Part shown: positions 33,398-42,471 of the stretch, in pieces
How positions within the stretch are numbered: position 1 is the first letter of the stretch
Layout of the letters: every line of letters starts with the position of its first letter
From: Microbacterium hibisci
GTDB taxonomy: Bacteria; Actinomycetota; Actinomycetes; Actinomycetales; Microbacteriaceae
Length of the DNA stretch: 64,000 nucleotides
Reading direction: 5' to 3'
NCBI RefSeq assembly: GCF_015278255.1
Contig: NZ_JADIJC010000003.1
Coordinates: 186,001-250,000, forward strand
Notes under the pieces: model-generated
Database searches by the model: none
Seen by the model: only the letters and a program-made list of their open reading frames with translations
Told to the model about the DNA's origin: nothing
Made by a program: the position numbers and the translations under genes

Positions 33398-34425
33398 TGG
33401 AAAAGGTCCTGATCACGGGCTCGGCGGGATTCATCGGCGGCTACGTCGTCGAGGAGCTGCTGCGCCAGGGGTACCAGGTAGTGGGCGTCGACAACTACTC
33501 GAAGTACGGCCCGGTCAAGAAGTCGTACGACGACAACCCGAACTACGAGCTCGTCGTCGCCGACGTGACCGACACCGCGCGACTCACCGAGCTGCTCATG
33601 GACTGCGATCACTTCATCGCCGGCGCCGCGCTGATCGGCGGCATCTCCTACTTCCACACCTATCAGTACGACCTCATCGCCGCGAACGAGCGCATCATCG
33701 CGTCCTCGTGCGACGCTGCCATCGCCGTGAAGAAGGCGGGCGGCAAGCTCAAGAAGGTCACGTACATGTCGTCGTCGATGGTCTTCGAGTCCACCGACCG
33801 CTGGCCGTCCAAGGAGGGCGACGAGCTCGAAGTCCCGCCGCCGCTGTCGTCCTACGGCTTCCAGAAGCTCGCGGTCGAGTACTTCGCTCGCGCGGCCAAG
33901 GGCCAGTACGACGTCGACTACACCATCCTCCGCCCGTTCAACTGCGTCGGCATCGGCGAATCGCGCGCGCTGGGCGATGTCGAGATCCACTCGGGCAACG
34001 TGCAGCTGGCCATGAGCCACGTCGTTCCGGACCTGGTGCAGAAGGTGCTCAAGGGCCAGGACCCGCTGCACATCCTCGGCGAAGGCAACCAGGTTCGCCA
34101 CTACACCTACGGTGGCGATCTGGCGCGCGGCATCGTGCTGAGCCTGGGCCACCCGGCTGCGCTCAACAACGACTTCAACATCTCGACCCCGGTCGGCCAC
34201 ACGGTCGTCGAACTCGCCGAGATCATCTGGCGCAAGATCAAGGGCGCCGAGGTCCCCCTGAACCTCGTGAGCGACCCCGCATTCGAGTACGACGTGCAGA
34301 AGCGCGTGCCGGACGTCACGAAGGCCAAGGAGGTCCTGGGCTTCGAAGCGACGACCAGCCTCGAGGACATGCTCGATGAGGTCATCCCGTGGATCGAGAA
34401 CGCGATCGCCGAGGGGACCATCTAG
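33397..34425 (+). CDS. NAD-dependent epimerase/dehydratase (extended SDR)
   Basis: A 342-residue nucleotide-sugar SDR. NAD motif TGSAGFIGG (residues 7-15); catalytic SMVFES region with Tyr153 and Lys157 of YxxxK in LSSYGFQKLAVEYF; RPFNCVGIGESRALGD is the sugar-binding segment. Reaction could be 4-epimerisation or dehydration; sequence alone does not decide. It starts in the preceding TAA (TAATG). With the dehydrogenase it probably makes the sugar used by the GtrB-like GT between them. Confidence 0.85.
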   Translation: MEKVLITGSAGFIGGYVVEELLRQGYQVVGVDNYSKYGPVKKSYDDNPNYELVVADVTDTARLTELLMDCDHFIAGAALIGGISYFHTYQYDLIAANERIIASSCDAAIAVKKAGGKLKKVTYMSSSMVFESTDRWPSKEGDELEVPPPLSSYGFQKLAVEYFARAAKGQYDVDYTILRPFNCVGIGESRALGDVEIHSGNVQLAMSHVVPDLVQKVLKGQDPLHILGEGNQVRHYTYGGDLARGIVLSLGHPAALNNDFNISTPVGHTVVELAEIIWRKIKGAEVPLNLVSDPAFEYDVQKRVPDVTKAKEVLGFEATTSLEDMLDEVIPWIENAIAEGTI

Positions 34426-34430
34426 GAGCG

Positions 34431-36050
34431 ATGACCGCGACTCAGGTGGCGGCGCCGTCGTGGCGCGCCTCAGGTTCCCCGCGCGCCGCCGCCTGGGTGC
34501 ATTACCTCTCCCTGCTGCTGGGCGCGTGCGCGCTCCTGTTCCTCGCCCGCAACCAGTGGTTCTTCTTCGACGAGTGGGACATCATCTGGCAGCCCGAGGC
34601 CGCCAAGCGGTTCGTCGAAGGCCATAACGGGCATTGGAGCGCCCTGCCGATCGGCGTGTGGACGTTTCTCCAGAACACCTTCGGGCTCGGCAGCTATCTT
34701 CCCTACGTCGGCGTGGCCATCGCCGCGCATCTGGTCGTCGCACACCTGTTGTGGCGTGTTCTCACGCACGCCGGGTCCACGCCGTGGATCGCCACGGCGC
34801 TCGCCGCCGTCTTCGTCTTCTACGGCGCGGCCGGCGAGAACCTGCTGTGGGCGTTCCAGATGGGCTTCATGGGCGCGATCGCCTTCGGGCTGGGAGCGCT
34901 TCTCGTCGTCGTGCGACCGACGATGCGAACAGGCGGCCTCATCGCCACCATCGCTCTGCTGACCGCCGGAGCCGCCACCGCGGGCACTGTCCTTCCCTTC
35001 TTCGTCGCGGTCGCGCTCGTCGCCTGGTACCGGCACGGGTGGGTCAAAGCGCTCGTCGCGGTCGGCGTACCCGCTCTCGTCTACCTCTTCTGGTACACGA
35101 TCGTCGCGGGACCCAACCCCACTGCGATCTTCCGGGCGCAGGGACTCGGTCAGATCCTGGCCGGCATTCCCGAGTTCGTGGGGACGATGTTCGTCGGCGC
35201 CTACAACGCGTCGACGCCCGTGCCGGGCTTCGGAATCGTCGTCGTCACCGCGATCGCCGTGTGGGGTGTGGTGACCGCGGCCCGAGCGCGACTGACGGTG
35301 GCCACCGTCGTCGCGCTGAGCATGCTGGCGGCGGGACTCGTCTTCGGGGTCCTCACGGGCTACAGCCGGGCGAAGCTCGGGGCCGGTTCCGCCGACGAGT
35401 CGCGCTACATCTACATCGCCGCGGTGTTCACTCTTCCCGCCATCGCGCTGATCCTCTCGCGCATCGCCCGCCGGGCGGTCGCGAGCACGATCGCCGTCGT
35501 CGCCCTCATCGGAGTGGTGTTCGTCTACAACGCCGGCCTGCTGGTGCTCCGGGCAGGCGGCGACTCAGCCCGCGAGCTCGGCACTCATGACGTCCTCTCC
35601 GCCGCTCTGGATCTCGCAGATGAGCATCCAGGGGAGGTCGATCCCGATGCGCGTCCCGACCCTGTCTACCTGCCCCGGACGATCTCGCAGCTCCAAGAGC
35701 TCGAAGCCGACTTCGGGATGCGTCGATCTGACTACGGCGAGGACGCACGCCTCACAGCGCTGACGACGGTCGGCCTGAACACGAGTGCCTCCGCCGGCGG
35801 CCCGGCGACGTGTGAGATCTTCCTGCAGGAAGGATCCACGATCTCGGCGGGGCCCGAGGGAATCGATCTGGAGGCATCCACCGGCGCCTCGGTGACCCTC
35901 TTCGCACAGGACGGCGAGGCTCGGGGCCTGTCTCAGACGGTCGCACTGGACCCTGGACGCACAACCCTCACCATGCTCGAGCCGACGGAGCTCGTGGTAG
36001 AGAAGACCACCGCTCCGGTTGCGCTCTGCGAGGAAGTGAACACGCCATGA
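34431..36050 (+). CDS. Polytopic membrane protein, probable GT-C glycosyltransferase
   Basis: A 539-residue protein with about 10-11 helices and an extracytoplasmic C-terminal domain of about 130 residues. Between the first two helices the loop NQWFFFDEWDIIW carries the DE pair expected for GT-C enzymes, and GHWSALPIGVWTFLQNTFGL resembles their second conserved loop. No named family is recognised. It has an AGGAG SD 3-7 nt before its ATG and overlaps the GtrA gene by ATGA. In GtrABC systems the third component is exactly such a protein, so it is the likely transferase of the module; this is inference. Confidence 0.75.
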   Translation: MTATQVAAPSWRASGSPRAAAWVHYLSLLLGACALLFLARNQWFFFDEWDIIWQPEAAKRFVEGHNGHWSALPIGVWTFLQNTFGLGSYLPYVGVAIAAHLVVAHLLWRVLTHAGSTPWIATALAAVFVFYGAAGENLLWAFQMGFMGAIAFGLGALLVVVRPTMRTGGLIATIALLTAGAATAGTVLPFFVAVALVAWYRHGWVKALVAVGVPALVYLFWYTIVAGPNPTAIFRAQGLGQILAGIPEFVGTMFVGAYNASTPVPGFGIVVVTAIAVWGVVTAARARLTVATVVALSMLAAGLVFGVLTGYSRAKLGAGSADESRYIYIAAVFTLPAIALILSRIARRAVASTIAVVALIGVVFVYNAGLLVLRAGGDSARELGTHDVLSAALDLADEHPGEVDPDARPDPVYLPRTISQLQELEADFGMRRSDYGEDARLTALTTVGLNTSASAGGPATCEIFLQEGSTISAGPEGIDLEASTGASVTLFAQDGEARGLSQTVALDPGRTTLTMLEPTELVVEKTTAPVALCEEVNTP

Positions 36051-36541
36051 GCCCCTCCCGATTCGACACGCCGCACGTCCGTGCCTTCCTGATCCGCAAC
36101 ATCAAGCGAGGGTCGGTGTTCCTGCTCGTCGGCGGAGCCGGATTCATCATCGACGCCGTGGTGTACAACCTCCTCGTCTTCGCCGGAGGCGAGGGGCCGC
36201 TGTTCCACTATCCCCTGGTCGCCAAGACGATCGCCATCCTCGTCGGCCTCGTCGCCACCTACTTCGGCAACAAGGTCCTCACCTACCGCGATCGCCACAC
36301 GCCGATGACGGTCAGGCAGGTGACGCTCTATGCGCTCGCCAACGTCATCGCGATCCTCCTCCAGCTCGGCTGCCTGGCATTCTCGCGCTACGTCCTCGGG
36401 CTCGACGGCCCCGTCGCAGACAACGTGTTCGGCACGTTCATCGGTCAGGCTCTCGCGACCGGCTTCAGGTACTACGCGTATACCCGATGGGTCTACCGGA
36501 ACGAGCCGCTGCCGATCGAACACTCCGCCCCGGCGAAGTGA
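36047..36541 (+). CDS. GtrA family membrane protein 2
   Basis: A 164-residue protein with four helices: SVFLLVGGAGFIIDAVVYNLLVF, VGLVATYFGNKVLTYRDRH, a third near YALANVIAILLQLG, and the final TGFRYYAYTRWVYRNEPL. It is the last gene of the dehydrogenase-GtrB-epimerase-GT-C operon and the presumed flippase for the polyprenyl-phosphate sugar. Its last 77 nt overlap the convergent membrane-protein gene. Confidence 0.87.
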   Translation: MSPSRFDTPHVRAFLIRNIKRGSVFLLVGGAGFIIDAVVYNLLVFAGGEGPLFHYPLVAKTIAILVGLVATYFGNKVLTYRDRHTPMTVRQVTLYALANVIAILLQLGCLAFSRYVLGLDGPVADNVFGTFIGQALATGFRYYAYTRWVYRNEPLPIEHSAPAK

Positions 36542-38189
36542 TGATGGCCGTGGCGACGACGGCCACCCCGACGCAGAGCGTCGACACCGCCGCCGGCGAC
36601 ATCGGCGCGTCGGCGTAGAAGGCCGAGTCGGCGAACACCACGATCGTCCACAGTGCCTGCGCCGGCAGGATGATCCAGGTGGCGAGACGCCATCTCGTGA
36701 AAGCCACCCAACCGAATGCCACGGCGCTCAGGATCATCAGCCAGGCTTGGGACCCCTGGTGAACGATTGCCGCCTCCGGCTGGAACAGCACCAGCGACCA
36801 CAGCACGATGCACGCCAGCATCAAGAGCGAGAGCCCCGCAGCGTCGTGCAGCCGATCGTCTCTGCGATGGCGGATGCGAGAGATCAGAGCCGTCACCAGG
36901 ACGCCGCCGACCAGCGCGGCGCCCAGCCCGATCGCCGCTGCGGTGTTGAAGAACGCCGCGTGCTGTGCCCGGTCCTGCCACCCGTCGCGCCAGACATCGG
37001 CGCCTTCGAGCGACTGCGGCCACAGCGCCGTCGCGAGGTTGGAGGCGCGCACCTGAAGAAGCTCCATCCAGGACGAGGCGGCGTACTGGTCGACGAGAGC
37101 GCGGAGGAAGCTGCGATCGTCCACCTCGACGACCCCGGCGAGGTGCCACTTGAGCAGCCGGTCGCCGGGCGGCGCGACGATGCGCTGGAAGGCGATCCAC
37201 GGCGCGTAGATGAGGGCGAACGCGGCGATCGCGCCGGCCGTCATCCGCCCTCGCTCCGCCCAGTTGCAGCGCGCGAAGACGATCACAGCCAGCGTGAGCA
37301 CCGCGGGCAGCACGAACACGGCGCCCCCGTGGGACGCGATCGCGAGCAGTGACAGGACAGCAGCCAGGATGACGGAGGTCACCTGCGATTCGGCTCGTCG
37401 GACCGCGGCCACCAGAACGGCGATCGCGCCCACGATGAACGCTGCTGCGAGCAGCTTCGGCCAGGTGTACACCATGTTGATGTAGGTCGTCGGGAGCGCA
37501 GCGACGAAGGCCACGGTCGCGACCGCGATGCGCGTGGTGTAACCGAGCGCCCACATCAGCGCCACGATCGAAACGACCCCAAGCGACTGAGCCGCCACGC
37601 TCGTTCCGTACGCGAGTTCTTCGCCCGCGAATCCACGGGAGATCCCGGCCAGCGGTCCGAGCACCCCCCTCGCAAGCAGCAGGAGGCCCGTCTGAAGAGG
37701 CGGCCGATCGCTCGGCAGCCAGTCCCCCGACAGGAACTGCGGTCTGTCGCCCGCCAACCAGTCCGCCAGGGCGGATGGAAGCACGTTGTCGACCGGCAGC
37801 ATCCACGCGACAGTGCGGGTTCTCGAGAACTCGAACAGCCCCACGGGGGCCATCCAGAGGCGGAACAGCCCGACCGTCGCCAGTGTGGAGCCGACCGCCA
37901 CCAAGCCCACCGGCACGATGGCGCGCCACCGCCGCCACGCGCGCGACCACACGATCGCCCCGAGGGAGACGATCACGCCCAGCACCCCGACGACCGAACC
38001 GAGTCGCAGATCGATGAAGCTCGTCCAGAACGTGACGAGACCAGCCGCTCCGAGCCAAGCGAGCCCCATCATCACCGCGCCGTCTGCGCCGACCCGCGGC
38101 TGGAGGGACTTCGCGAATGCGGCGCCCGCCAGCACGAAGACCCCGAACAGCGCAGCGGGCGCCATCACGGCGGTCAGAATCGCGAGCAC
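36465..38189 (-). CDS. Polytopic membrane protein, GT-C-like, function unknown
   Basis: A 574-residue protein with about 13 helices. After five helices the loop LAGDRPQFLSGDWLPSDRPPLQTGLLLL contains a DRPPL motif like the conserved second loop of ArnT/PMT-type GT-C enzymes; a later YTWPKLLAAAF and a long loop with DDRSFLRALVDQYAASSWMELL follow. I chose GTG at 38189 because AAGGA lies 6 nt upstream; the frame stays open far beyond but that part is antisense to the next gene. It overlaps the convergent GtrA gene by 77 bp. It may transfer a sugar from a lipid carrier; no family name is certain. Confidence 0.7.
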   Translation of the reverse strand: MLAILTAVMAPAALFGVFVLAGAAFAKSLQPRVGADGAVMMGLAWLGAAGLVTFWTSFIDLRLGSVVGVLGVIVSLGAIVWSRAWRRWRAIVPVGLVAVGSTLATVGLFRLWMAPVGLFEFSRTRTVAWMLPVDNVLPSALADWLAGDRPQFLSGDWLPSDRPPLQTGLLLLARGVLGPLAGISRGFAGEELAYGTSVAAQSLGVVSIVALMWALGYTTRIAVATVAFVAALPTTYINMVYTWPKLLAAAFIVGAIAVLVAAVRRAESQVTSVILAAVLSLLAIASHGGAVFVLPAVLTLAVIVFARCNWAERGRMTAGAIAAFALIYAPWIAFQRIVAPPGDRLLKWHLAGVVEVDDRSFLRALVDQYAASSWMELLQVRASNLATALWPQSLEGADVWRDGWQDRAQHAAFFNTAAAIGLGAALVGGVLVTALISRIRHRRDDRLHDAAGLSLLMLACIVLWSLVLFQPEAAIVHQGSQAWLMILSAVAFGWVAFTRWRLATWIILPAQALWTIVVFADSAFYADAPMSPAAVSTLCVGVAVVATAIITSPGRSVRSAAARSGRPIGYTRST

Positions 38190-38267
38190 GCATCGTCCTT
38201 GCTGGTGCGGCGGGAGGCCGAGCCAGCCAAAAGCTAACACTTCCTCAAGCCGAATGTCGGTCGTTCC

Positions 38268-38273
38268 TATAAT
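38268..38273 (+). promoter_or_regulatory. Consensus TATAAT -10 of the large GT gene
   Basis: A perfect TATAAT with 6 nt to the ATG at 38280, predicting a leaderless message. It lies in a relatively AT-rich gap (38221-38279). No -35 is evident. Confidence 0.7.
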
Positions 38274-38279
38274 CGAAGA

Positions 38280-40442
38280 ATGCTGTCGCGCGTTCGGTCC
38301 GCCATCCGGCGCGCGCGATCGGCTCCCCTCGTCGGTGGTGTCATCGGCCGGATCGACCGGTTCTGGTGGGCACGAACGATCCTGCGAGCGGATGTCGTGG
38401 ACATGCCGTTCGTCGTCGCCCAGGCGGGTCGCCGCATCACCCGTCGAGCCGCGGTACGTCGATACGTCCGCGACGGCTTCCGTGAGGGCTTCAGCCTCAA
38501 TCCGCTCGCGTGCGAACGCACGATCTCGCGCCAGTTGTCCGACTCGGACCGAGTGCCCGCCCTGTACGCGTACCTGGTCAACGATCGACAGCGACTCGAG
38601 GTCAGCCCGGCGTGGTCCGCGCCCGACTACGCCGAACGCCATCCCGAGGTCGCCACCGACAGCGGCGGGCCTCTCGGGCATGCGTGGCGCAGCGCTCAGC
38701 GTCAAGGGCGGGTGCGGCTGGGGCGTGGCGACTCGGCCCACGACATCCCCTGGTCTGCCGTCCGCGTCGCCGCCGCCGCTGCCGCGGCACAGACCGTGCT
38801 CGGGCCGGAGTCCCACGATGAGCCCGAGGGCGTGCCGGCGTTCACGTTCGTGTGCGAGGTTGCCGCCGACGAGCGTGATCCCGACGAGGCACTCGCCCTG
38901 GCAGCCGAGGTCATCTCGCGGTCGCCGTCGTCGGCGCAGATCCACCTCGATCGTCCTTCCACCGATGTCCTCACCCAGGCGTATCTGCTGCACCTCGCGT
39001 ATCCGGATCTGCACGTCTCGCTCGGGGAGCCCGTGGTCGAGGACGCAGAACTCGCGACCGACATCGTGGTGGTGCGCGGCCCGCACGCCGTGATCTCCCC
39101 CGCCGCCGTCATCCGACTGGCCCACGCCGCCGCCGACGGCCCGGCGGCCCCGCTGTGGGTCGCCCCCGATGGCACGATCGCGTCCGCCGGTGTCATCGGA
39201 TGGCGAGGCGCCCGCCATCACCTTCTCGCTCACCACCCCGTGGAGGACGCGGTCGAGCTCGGCGCCGCGATCCAGGTGCCGGAGATCGCCGGATCCACCT
39301 ACTCCCGTCGACGGGGTGACGACATCCGCTCCGGCGGCACGACGCTTCTGGACATCGCTGTCGAAGCTCCTCGCGAACCCCCACGCGAAGGGTCCACTCC
39401 GCTTCGCGACACCGATGTCGAGGCAGTCCTGGGAGCAGCCGGCTGGGTTGTGGCCCCGGATCGGGACACGCCGACGAGGCCGATGGTGATGAGAGCGGCC
39501 GGCGGAAGTCGTCCGCTGCGGTGGGCGATCAAGACGGCTGCCCCCGCCGGCCGCGCCGGCCAGGCTTGGGGCGACACCCACTTCGCCGGAGCACTCGCGC
39601 GGGCGTTGCGCTCCGCAGGCATGGAGGCCGTTGTGGACGCGATCGAAGCGACCCACCGGCCGACGACGTCACTGGACGACGTGAATCTGGTGCTCCGTGG
39701 TCCCGTTCGCATCCGGCCCCCGCGCACGGGCACATCGGTGCTGTGGATCATCAGCCATCCTGACGAGATCACGGCCGCCGAGCTGGCCGACTTCGACCTC
39801 GTCTTCGCAGCGTCGAGGTCGTGGGCGCAGTCGGCCTCCGAGCGTTTCGGTCGAGAGGTGCAGCCTCTCCTGCAGTGCACCGACACGACGCGCTTCCGGC
39901 CTCGGGGAACGCCGCGGGGCGACGACATCGTCTTCGTCGGCACCGCGCGGGGGATCCCCCGGCCTTCCGTCGTCGGTCCGCTCGAGGCGGGCATCCCGGT
40001 CAAGGTGTTCGGCCCGGACTGGACGGGCTACATCCCCGGGTCCGCCATCGCGGCGACGAACGTGCCGAACGAAGAGCTGCCGCGGTTGTACGAGTCCGCA
40101 GCCGTCGTGCTCAACGACCACTGGCCGGCGATGCGCGCCGCCGGATTCATCTCCAACCGTCCGTACGATGTCGTTGCCGCCGGCGGGCGGGTGATCAGCG
40201 ACTCTGTCGAAGACATCGAAGCAGAGTTCGGCGGCGCTGTCCGCACCTACGATTCGGTTCCGGAGCTCATCGAACTCCTGAGTGGGGACATCGATCTGCT
40301 GTTCCCCGACGATGCCGAGCTGAAGTCCGTGGCCGAGGTCGTCCGGAGCGCCCACTCCTTCGACTCGCGTGCCGATACCCTCATCCAGGCGGTCGAGCGG
40401 TTGATCAGCCGACCTGCGCTCCCGTCGACGGGTTCCAGGTGA
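38280..40442 (+). CDS. Large glycosyltransferase with CgeB-like C-terminal domain
   Basis: A 720-residue soluble protein. Near residues 108-140 it has SPAWSAPDYAERHPEVATD and GGPLGHAWRSAQRQGR, a degenerate version of the D-Y-x-NPDV/H-x-G motif seen in proteins of rhamnan and other surface-glycan loci. The middle has no recognised domain. Residues about 430-710 are GT-B-like: HFAGALARALRSAGMEAVVDAI, SVLWIISHPDEITAAEL, DIVFVGTARGIPRPSVV, and AGFISNRPYDVVAAGGRVISD, matching the Glyco_trans_1_2/CgeB group. Its last 38 nt overlap the convergent LGFP gene. Donor and acceptor are unknown. Confidence 0.78.
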   Translation: MLSRVRSAIRRARSAPLVGGVIGRIDRFWWARTILRADVVDMPFVVAQAGRRITRRAAVRRYVRDGFREGFSLNPLACERTISRQLSDSDRVPALYAYLVNDRQRLEVSPAWSAPDYAERHPEVATDSGGPLGHAWRSAQRQGRVRLGRGDSAHDIPWSAVRVAAAAAAAQTVLGPESHDEPEGVPAFTFVCEVAADERDPDEALALAAEVISRSPSSAQIHLDRPSTDVLTQAYLLHLAYPDLHVSLGEPVVEDAELATDIVVVRGPHAVISPAAVIRLAHAAADGPAAPLWVAPDGTIASAGVIGWRGARHHLLAHHPVEDAVELGAAIQVPEIAGSTYSRRRGDDIRSGGTTLLDIAVEAPREPPREGSTPLRDTDVEAVLGAAGWVVAPDRDTPTRPMVMRAAGGSRPLRWAIKTAAPAGRAGQAWGDTHFAGALARALRSAGMEAVVDAIEATHRPTTSLDDVNLVLRGPVRIRPPRTGTSVLWIISHPDEITAAELADFDLVFAASRSWAQSASERFGREVQPLLQCTDTTRFRPRGTPRGDDIVFVGTARGIPRPSVVGPLEAGIPVKVFGPDWTGYIPGSAIAATNVPNEELPRLYESAAVVLNDHWPAMRAAGFISNRPYDVVAAGGRVISDSVEDIEAEFGGAVRTYDSVPELIELLSGDIDLLFPDDAELKSVAEVVRSAHSFDSRADTLIQAVERLISRPALPSTGSR

Positions 40443-42333
40443 TGGTGCCCGTGACGAAGGTCTGGCTGCACACCTTCGTCACGGCATCGCATCGTTGCGG
40501 CCCCGTCGGGTAGCCGAGTCCCCGCTCGTAGTCGAGCTCCGCCCACTTCTGTCGGATCGCCCCCGTGAGCCCGTACGTACCGTAGGACGACGAGTAGATG
40601 ACGCCGGACGCGAAGTCCTGATAGCACGCGCCGTCGGCCAGGCACCTCGGGTCGCCTGAGGGGAACCCCAGTCCACGCTCGTAATCCAGCGCCGCCCAGG
40701 TGGCGCGAATGCTCCCCGTCAGGGCGAACGTGCCGCTCGACGACGAGTAGATGACCCCCCGCTGGAAGTCCTGGTAGCGGGCGCCCCCTGCCAGGAGCCG
40801 CGCCGGAGTGACGGGGTACCCGAGCCCGCGCTCGTAGTCCAGCGCGGACCACTTCTGCCGGATCGCCCCCGACAGTCCGAACGTCCCGGCGGCGGACGAG
40901 TAGATCACGCCCGCGAGGAAGTCCTGGAAGCAAGCGCCGTCCGGCAGGCATTTCTCGTCGCTGGACGGGAAGCCGAGACCGCGCTCATAATCCAGCGCAC
41001 TCCACACCTCGCGCATCTTGCCCACGAGGGCCCGCGTTCCGCCGCGCGTGGAGTAGATCACGCCGCGCTGGAAGTCTTGATACGAGGCGTCGCTGGCCAG
41101 CCATTTGACACTGCTCGTCGGGAAACCGAGACCGCGCTCATAGTCGAGCGAGGACCACTTCTGGCGGATCCAGCCGTTCAGGCCGAAGGTGCCGTACGCG
41201 GATGAGTAGATCACGCCGCTCTGGAAGTCCTGATAGCAGCCGCCATCCGGCAAGCCGCACACCTGAGCTCTGAGCGGATAGCCGAACCCTCGCTCGTAGT
41301 CCAGAGAACTCCAGACGTCGCGCACCTTGCCCGAGAGCGCCCACGCGCCGGTCGCGGGCGTCCAGTAGATGGCGCCCCCCGCGTAGTCGCGGTAGCACCC
41401 GCCGCCGCTCAGCCCACAGGTCGTGGGGCCCAGCGGCGCTCCGAGGAATCCGCCGCTGCCGCCCAGCGCCGCGTAGGCAGTGGAGATGGCCGCGCCCAGA
41501 CGGGTCTGCGTCGAACCGAACCAGTCGGTGAAGTAGTTGTAGAAGTTCCGGTTGCCGTAGGCGGAACAGCCGTTGCCCGTGCCGTACCCTGCCGCCAGTG
41601 CAGCCGCGTTGGGCTGATACGGCGTGTAGTAGTAGAGGTTCGCGGTCGCCTGGTTCGCGACGAAGACGGGCGACGAACCACACGCGCGATCCGGGTTGTA
41701 GAGAATGCTCCAGGTCTTGCCGGGGGCGTACCAGGTGAAGAAGTTGCTCGTCCCGGGCGGATTCGCGTAGCGCTTGAACTGCCACGCCGCCCCGTACACC
41801 TGATTGAAGAACCCGTAGTAGCGCGTGTCGCACGCGGCGGTATCAGGACATCCCTGACCCATCGCGATCGTGTAGCGCCAGTCGCTCGGCCACGTGTGGG
41901 TGACGAGGCCCTGTTCCTTCTGCAGCGTCGCCAGGATCACCTGCGGGTTGATCCCACAGGCTTGCGCGACGTGGTAGATGATCTCCGCAGCCGTCTGACG
42001 GCTGCTTCCCTGATAGGTCGACCGGCACATGAGATCGGCCGGCCGCGTGGTCGTGCTCTGCGAGAAGTCCTTCAGGCACCGATAGCCTGCCTGGCACGCA
42101 GGCACCCTCTCGTTCAGGAAGGCCTGGATGTCGCCGGCCGACATCGTGTCGTTCGCGAAGAAGACCTCGTCGGAGATGATGTTGCCTGCGGCGAACCCCG
42201 CCAACCCCGTGGACACCCGCCCCGTTTCCACCTGGGGCGCCGCTGAGGCGCTCGGACCGGACACGCTGCCCGAAGCAATGATCACAACCACCGCGGCAAG
42301 AGCCGCGGCGCCGCGGAGGACGCGCGCAAGCAT
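40405..42333 (-). CDS. Secreted LGFP-repeat protein with lysozyme-like N-terminal domain
   Basis: A 642-residue exported protein. A Sec signal peptide covers about residues 1-32 ([20 protein letters not shown], then SASAAPQ). Residues about 35-290 form a Cys-rich domain with GDIQAFLNERVPACQ, CGINPQVILATLQKEQGLVT and DTRYYGFFNQVYGAAWQFKRYA, which looks like a lysozyme/transglycosylase fold with Glu in LQKEQG as possible acid; this is inference. About residues 300-625 hold seven LGFP-type repeats, six of them with LDYERGLGYP-like cores. LGFP repeats occur on corynebacterial and mycobacterial wall proteins, where they are thought to hold proteins to the arabinogalactan. AGGAG lies just before the ATG. 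Possible -10 TAGTCT at 42368-42373. Confidence 0.85.
   Translation of the reverse strand: MLARVLRGAAALAAVVVIIASGSVSGPSASAAPQVETGRVSTGLAGFAAGNIISDEVFFANDTMSAGDIQAFLNERVPACQAGYRCLKDFSQSTTTRPADLMCRSTYQGSSRQTAAEIIYHVAQACGINPQVILATLQKEQGLVTHTWPSDWRYTIAMGQGCPDTAACDTRYYGFFNQVYGAAWQFKRYANPPGTSNFFTWYAPGKTWSILYNPDRACGSSPVFVANQATANLYYYTPYQPNAAALAAGYGTGNGCSAYGNRNFYNYFTDWFGSTQTRLGAAISTAYAALGGSGGFLGAPLGPTTCGLSGGGCYRDYAGGAIYWTPATGAWALSGKVRDVWSSLDYERGFGYPLRAQVCGLPDGGCYQDFQSGVIYSSAYGTFGLNGWIRQKWSSLDYERGLGFPTSSVKWLASDASYQDFQRGVIYSTRGGTRALVGKMREVWSALDYERGLGFPSSDEKCLPDGACFQDFLAGVIYSSAAGTFGLSGAIRQKWSALDYERGLGYPVTPARLLAGGARYQDFQRGVIYSSSSGTFALTGSIRATWAALDYERGLGFPSGDPRCLADGACYQDFASGVIYSSSYGTYGLTGAIRQKWAELDYERGLGYPTGPQRCDAVTKVCSQTFVTGTITWNPSTGAQVG
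40523..41305 (-). repeat. Six tandem 153-156 bp coding repeats (LGFP units)
   Basis: The codons for LDYERG recur with starts, on plus coordinates, at about 40523, 40676, 40829, 40982, 41135 and 41291: steps of 153, 153, 153, 153 and 156 bp, that is 51-52 residues. Neighbouring units share long stretches, suggesting recent amplification. A more diverged seventh unit (residues near GGSGGFLGAPLGPTTCG) lies N-terminal to them. Confidence 0.9.
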
Positions 42334-42471
42334 GTTGCTCCTGTGTCTGATGTGACAAGTGTCCCTCAGACTAGCGGCAACCGGCCGACCCGGATATAGC
42401 ACCTTCGTGCGACGCCGATGCAGCACACGGCCCGCCGGCCGCAGTCGAAGATCCCGTCTGAAGCGCGGGAA

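Noticed and set aside
38190..39656. N-terminal extension of the minus-strand membrane protein to 1063 residues
   Set aside because: The extension is low-complexity, antisense to the large GT gene; an SD-supported GTG at 38189 precedes the first membrane helix.
40523..41305. Regular repeats considered as a CRISPR array
   Set aside because: Units are 153 bp, coding, and the intervening sequence is also conserved; they are LGFP protein repeats.
42340..42360. TGTC-N6-GACA element upstream of the LGFP gene as an operator
   Set aside because: Arms of 4 bp are too short to separate from chance without conservation data.
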